From Cytophagales bacterium Alg240-R148 (GTDB lineage: Bacteria > Bacteroidota > Bacteroidia > Cytophagales > Cyclobacteriaceae), in assembly GCA_900537185.1 (NCBI GenBank), contig LS999829.1, positions 559,866 through 623,865 of the forward strand: a stretch of 64,000 nt of DNA, read 5' to 3'. The notes under the pieces are model-generated. The model had not been told where the DNA came from, did not search any database, and saw only the letters and a list, made by a program, of their open reading frames with translations. Both the position numbers and the translations under genes were made by a program. Numbering within the stretch: position 1 is the stretch's first letter; every line of letters starts with the position of its first letter. Below are positions 60,423 through 64,000 of this stretch, in pieces.

Positions 60423-63148
60423 TCCTTTATGATTAAATACCCTGTTCTTTTACCTTGAAATTCTCCTGCCGTCTCGATTGAAAAAAAATAGGTGCCATTG
60501 GGTAGCAATTGACCACCCGCGCCATACCCATCAAATACTTTGCTGAAATTATCGTATCCTGCGGTTTGAAAAACCACATCTCCCCATCGATTAAAAACAG
60601 TAACCTTGTTATTGGGGTACCCCTCAATGCCCTCGATTACCCAAGTGTCGTAAAGGCCATCGCCATTTGGAGATAGGCCATACTTTGTGGTTTCAGGTTC
60701 CTTTTCTGTGACTATTACTTCTATGGTTTTGGATTGCTCACAGCCACCATCGGAGGTAAATACCAACTCGTATGCAACAGACGCATTAGGTTGGCAAGTA
60801 GGGTTGAGCAAATTTGGATTGTCTAAAAACAAAGTAGGAGTCCATTGAGCTTTACCAGAAACATTCGTTTCTAGGTCAAACACCAATGAACTTCCTTCCT
60901 CAACTTGAAACGCAGTACCTCCAAAAATCATAGCTTGTTGCTCCACAACAACAAACACTGTACACGTATTAGAATTACCTGTTGCGTCGGTTGCTTTGAT
61001 TTCTACTTCAATATTTTCATTTATTATGGTTCCTGCGGGTACTGATTGTGCAAGTACTACCGCACTGCAGTTGTCAGAAGCGCTTGTTGTTCCTGTTAAA
61101 TTTGGTAAAGGAGCACCGCATGCAAGTACAATGTCCGCCGGACATACCATACTTGGATCTTCTACATCCGCTGCTATGTTAAAAAAAACGGTACAAAAGG
61201 AAGTATTCCCTGTGGCATCCTCCGCTTGTATGGTCACAAACATGCCAGCAACCATTGGCGATCCTGCAGCCGGAATTTGCACTAAAACAGGGTTTGGATC
61301 TTGGTTGTCTGTTACGGAAATTAATGGCAATAAATCTGGAACAAGATCGGTACATGCAACATCTTGGTTAGGCAAACAAACCATAACGGGTGGATCCGTA
61401 TCTGGTAACGCTGCTATGTGCACCAAAATACTTTGACTAATTTGTTCTCCAGCTTCATCTTCTACTGTAAACACGATGGTTTCGCTGCCAAAACTAGATG
61501 CCAATGAACTAAAAGTAGCTACACCATCTACAATATCGATTTGCATCAAGGTATGCCCTGTTACGCTATAAAGCAACTGTTCATCTGTAGTTTCGGCATC
61601 TTCAAATGCTGATTTTAAGTCCAACGAAAAAGCAACAAAGTTTTCCACTAAACTGAGGTCGGCCAAAGTACTTTCTATTGCCGGTGGGGTGTTGCAACTG
61701 GAGTGCGAACTTGGCAAAACTGTTAGCGCAAGGTTGACAGTGGAGTCACAACCCTGCCTGTTTTTGAATATTTCTGTAAAAGTACCCGTAGTGGTCAGGT
61801 CTTGGGTACCAAAGGTAAATGTGTTTCCTTCGCAAATAGTAGCTGTTTCGTCCCCTTCGTATAAACTTGGGCAATGGGTTAATTCTGCCAACCAATAAAA
61901 CTTGTAGCCCTTTTCAATTGTAATGTCTTCTGGATCGCTGTCTCCGCCAGTGGCACCGAGTATAATATTGCCGTTGGACTTGGCCAAAACTTTAGCTCCA
62001 AGGTTTTCATTGCTTTTCCCTATTGTTCTTGACCAAACCACATTGCCAATTGCATCCACCTGCATCACCCAGATATCCGCATTGTTATCTGTTTTGGGTA
62101 CATCGCCATCGTTGGACCATGTATACCCTGTCATGGCATACCCACCATCCGGGGTAGCAGTAATATCTCGGCTCACTTCATCCCTAGAACCACCATAAGA
62201 TTTTTGCCATTCTATTACATTGTTCTTGTCTAGTTTGGCCAACCACCAATCGCTGCCACCTTTGTTTTCGCTTACATCGATGTCAATGGATTTCGAATGT
62301 CCGAACACAATATATCCACCATCAGCTGTTGGCAATAAATCTCCACTCCGATCATCTAAAGACCCGCCCAAAGAACGGTCCCATTCAAGGTCGCCATTGG
62401 AATCTAGTTTTAACACCCATAAATCATACTTCCCGAGCCCTACGGTCATATCACCAGAATGGTGCTGCGATTGGCCCATCATATAAAAACCGCCATCTGG
62501 AGCAGGCCGAACACCAGATACATATTGTATTAAATGGGTGGCATATTTTTTTTGCCAGATAATATCGCCCACAGAAGAAATCTTAAAACACCAATACCCC
62601 CCATTGCCGAACCTACGGGTTACATCGAAATCATGAGAAGAAGAAGAAGCTCCAATTACAAAACTGCCATCGCTTAATTCAATAATATTAAAACCTGTAT
62701 CCGTATGAGAACCACCATAGGTTCTTTCCCAAATTACATTGCCAGAGGCGTCGGTTCTAATCATCCAAACATCCCGGGCACCATGGTTATCTGCTAAATT
62801 CCCTTCGTATGAAGCTGTTTCACCAGTAAAAATATAACCACCATCACTGGTTTGGATACCACCATATAAGAAATCTCTGTCGCTCCCCCCATAACTTTTT
62901 TGCCATTCTAGTGCACCATTGGCATCGGTTTTTACCACCCATCCGTCGTAATCACCAAACTCTTCGGTTCTGTCTCCAGAGGCCCCTCTAGAGTAACCAG
63001 TTAGAATATACCCTCCATCTGCAGTAGGCTCCATGTCTTTGAGGTATTCGGTACTAACTCCTCCGTATGAAACATCCCAAACAACAGAAACTTGAGCCTG
63101 TGCAGCCAACACAAACATAGAAAACAGTAAAAAAATAAATCCTTTCAT
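60419..63148 (-). CDS. Large T9SS type B cargo with seven-bladed propeller and CHU_C domain
   Basis: 909 residues from the ATG at 63148, signal peptide MKGFIFLLFSMFVLAAQAQ. Residues about 22-430 contain seven repeats of a WxxxYGGSxxD ... DGGYixxG unit (blade 4 is WQKKYATH, and blade 7 WSRTIGKS is weak), a probable beta-propeller. Then come an EGDETATICEGNTFTFG segment with QGCDSTV, a cadherin-like region, two HYR-type DxxPPVMVCL/ADVEDPSMVCPAD blocks, and a C-terminal CHU_C sorting domain (GLSPNGDGLYDTWVIEGIE, NKVTVFNRWGDVVF, GTYFFSIE). It is exported by T9SS and held on the surface by the PorP-type partner. Ligand unknown. Confidence 0.88.
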   Translation of the reverse strand: MKGFIFLLFSMFVLAAQAQVSVVWDVSYGGVSTEYLKDMEPTADGGYILTGYSRGASGDRTEEFGDYDGWVVKTDANGALEWQKSYGGSDRDFLYGGIQTSDGGYIFTGETASYEGNLADNHGARDVWMIRTDASGNVIWERTYGGSHTDTGFNIIELSDGSFVIGASSSSHDFDVTRRFGNGGYWCFKISSVGDIIWQKKYATHLIQYVSGVRPAPDGGFYMMGQSQHHSGDMTVGLGKYDLWVLKLDSNGDLEWDRSLGGSLDDRSGDLLPTADGGYIVFGHSKSIDIDVSENKGGSDWWLAKLDKNNVIEWQKSYGGSRDEVSRDITATPDGGYAMTGYTWSNDGDVPKTDNNADIWVMQVDAIGNVVWSRTIGKSNENLGAKVLAKSNGNIILGATGGDSDPEDITIEKGYKFYWLAELTHCPSLYEGDETATICEGNTFTFGTQDLTTTGTFTEIFKNRQGCDSTVNLALTVLPSSHSSCNTPPAIESTLADLSLVENFVAFSLDLKSAFEDAETTDEQLLYSVTGHTLMQIDIVDGVATFSSLASSFGSETIVFTVEDEAGEQISQSILVHIAALPDTDPPVMVCLPNQDVACTDLVPDLLPLISVTDNQDPNPVLVQIPAAGSPMVAGMFVTIQAEDATGNTSFCTVFFNIAADVEDPSMVCPADIVLACGAPLPNLTGTTSASDNCSAVVLAQSVPAGTIINENIEVEIKATDATGNSNTCTVFVVVEQQAMIFGGTAFQVEEGSSLVFDLETNVSGKAQWTPTLFLDNPNLLNPTCQPNASVAYELVFTSDGGCEQSKTIEVIVTEKEPETTKYGLSPNGDGLYDTWVIEGIEGYPNNKVTVFNRWGDVVFQTAGYDNFSKVFDGYGAGGQLLPNGTYFFSIETAGEFQGKRTGYLIIKE

Positions 63149-63161
63149 CCTCTTAAAAATT

Positions 63162-63191
63162 AGCCACCGTCTCAATTAAGAAAAGGTGGCT
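63162..63191 (-). terminator. Probable terminator of the duplicated membrane protein gene
   Basis: AGCCACC (63162-63168) / GGTGGCT (63185-63191), 7-base perfect arms. The minus-strand 3' side reads AATTTTTAAG. It lies about 40 bases after the gene stop and 14 before the cargo gene start. Confidence 0.65.
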
Positions 63192-63230
63192 CCTAACGAA
63201 TCAATACTGAATCGGATATTGATATTTTAT

Positions 63231-63659
63231 TTATACTCCGTAAAACAAAAAAGAGGCAACGATGCACCAAGCGCCAACTGCCAAACCTGCCAAGCCCAAT
63301 TTTCCTTGCATTGGAGAAAGTTTTGCCAACAATGCAGCTCCTTTTTTCTGAGCCTCTTCACTTTTTGCAAAGACCAATCTTGAAATCATGCCGTATCCCA
63401 AAAGGAAACCCAATACTGCTTGCATGATGTTTACAAGTAAGGTAGTTACCCAAAAGATTGGCCATGTCGCAAACCATCCAAGACCAAATACGCCACTAAA
63501 TACAACACCGTAGATGCCCCAGAAGCAAAACAACAGACCGATCCACCCTTGGTAAGGAGCAATTTTATCTAAAATTTTTTGAGCATCTGGCTTTTTTGAA
63601 AGAATCAACGATGGAACCGCGATCAAACTCAAGATTATTAATGTAATTCCTGTAATCAT
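63231..63659 (-). CDS. Small polytopic membrane protein with internal duplication
   Basis: 142 residues, about four membrane helices. The halves match: residues about 25-55 ([20 protein letters not shown]) and 107-137 ([20 protein letters not shown]), each with a (L/I)(x)K(I/L)(A/S)PxQG turn followed by a hydrophobic helix. The start is at ATG 63659. No known function. It lies between the T9SS cargo and the right-edge gene. Confidence 0.7.
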   Translation of the reverse strand: MITGITLIILSLIAVPSLILSKKPDAQKILDKIAPYQGWIGLLFCFWGIYGVVFSGVFGLGWFATWPIFWVTTLLVNIMQAVLGFLLGYGMISRLVFAKSEEAQKKGAALLAKLSPMQGKLGLAGLAVGAWCIVASFLFYGV

Positions 63660-63682
63660 AATATTTCTATTTAGTTGAAATA

Positions 63683-63706
63683 AGGACCTGTCGAATAACA
63701 GGTCCT
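63683..63706 (-). terminator. Rho-independent terminator of the right-edge gene
   Basis: AGGACCTGT / ACAGGTCCT, a perfect 9-base stem, loop CGAATA. Read on the minus strand it follows the stop of the truncated gene and ends in TTATTTC. Confidence 0.75.
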
Positions 63707-63715
63707 ACTATATTT

Positions 63716-64000
63716 TTATTTAGCTAATTGCGCTTTTAAGTCTGCAATGGTTTTGGCCATTGCTACACCTGGCAATTTAATTGGAGCTGCAACTTCTGCT
63801 AAGAAAGTTCCGTGTACTTCTCCTCTTTTGTAAGTTGTAAACCCTACTCTGTACAAGCCTACTGTTAATGCTTTTGTTGGGTTGCTTGCTTCGCTAGTGT
63901 ATCGCAACAAAGAGTTGTAGCTGCTACCACTTGGCTGCTTTGGCATTTCACCGCTGTCATCATTTCTCTCTAAAGTTACCCAGTTGGCACTTTTTACTGC
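63716..64000 (-). CDS. C-terminal part of an unrecognised protein; N-terminus beyond right edge
   Basis: The frame stays open to the right edge, beyond the first ATG at 63946: 18 more codons are visible (AVKSANWVTLERNDDSGE), so the annotated ATG is probably internal. About 94 residues are visible, ending IADLKAQLAK. It has NWVTLERNDDSGE, SYNSLLRYTSE and VGLYRVGFTTYKRGEVHG pieces. No family was recognised. No hydrophobic segment is seen in this part. It is followed by a terminator. Confidence 0.5.
   Translation of the reverse strand, partial: AVKSANWVTLERNDDSGEMPKQPSGSSYNSLLRYTSEASNPTKALTVGLYRVGFTTYKRGEVHGTFLAEVAAPIKLPGVAMAKTIADLKAQLAK

Overview
The window is AT-rich bacterial DNA from a member of the Bacteroidota, most likely an aerobic, gliding-type lineage (Cytophagales or Saprospiria rather than Bacteroides; the family cannot be fixed from sequence alone). 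The signs are type IX secretion (T9SS) features (a PorP/SprF-like protein, a CHU_C-type type B sorting domain, a type A sorting tail), two TonB-dependent receptors with carboxypeptidase-like N-terminal extensions, LytS/LytTR two-component pairs, PadR-controlled FtsX-type permeases, a permease fused to an M1 peptidase, and promoter elements of the Bacteroidota TAnnTTTG type. No rRNA, tRNA, CRISPR array, transposase, integrase or phage gene was seen; the window reads as chromosomal core and lineage-specific DNA.

Layout. 0-4.5 kb: a left-truncated metallophosphoesterase-like exported protein with altered motifs, a flavodoxin-fold reductase, a small basic exported protein, a pnuC-nadR NAD salvage operon and a two-domain glycosyltransferase. 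4.6-8.9 kb: TonB receptor followed by a LytS-type kinase and LytTR regulator. 9-13.5 kb: a PadR/FtsX-permease unit flanked by two single-pass membrane proteins of similar architecture. 13.5-15.3 kb: overlapping fatty acid desaturase and LpxL-type acyltransferase. 15.4-20.6 kb: a leftward run of tryptophan 2,3-dioxygenase, a 14-repeat MORN-type exported protein, an FAD dehydrogenase, a CoA-binding-fold protein and a VOC protein; glutaryl-CoA dehydrogenase is divergent from the dioxygenase. 22-27.5 kb: outer membrane barrel, DUF1573 protein, trpS, a TerB-like protein and a Gly/Tyr/His-rich surface-type protein. 27.6-33.6 kb: second PadR/FtsX unit, a porin, and a CWC/STM3941/DUF1287 operon. 33.7-40.2 kb: ABC ATPase with a permease-M1 aminopeptidase fusion, divergent from a second LytS/LytTR pair. 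40.4-45.2 kb: an exported coiled-coil / TPR-CHAT / T9SS-cargo gene run. 45.2-50.2 kb: a G-poor 0.7 kb gap, a lipoprotein, a cold-shock-domain protein, a putative peptidoglycan-active protein, and a beta-propeller phytase. 50.3-55 kb: TonB receptor and TPR-HTH membrane regulator that with the phytase form a likely phytate uptake locus. 55-64 kb: MDR oxidoreductase, an unassigned polytopic protein, an AGCS symporter, a T9SS cargo/PorP pair, a duplicated membrane protein and a right-truncated gene.

How the genes work together: much of the window is about sensing and remodelling the envelope (receptors, sensor kinases, PadR-governed permeases, T9SS cargo) plus scavenging (nicotinamide riboside, phytate phosphate, amino acids) and tryptophan breakdown. 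The least explained pieces are the exported TPR-CHAT operon, the signal-less putative L,D-transpeptidase-like protein, the paired single-pass proteins around the first PadR permease and the G-poor gap at 45.3-45.8 kb.
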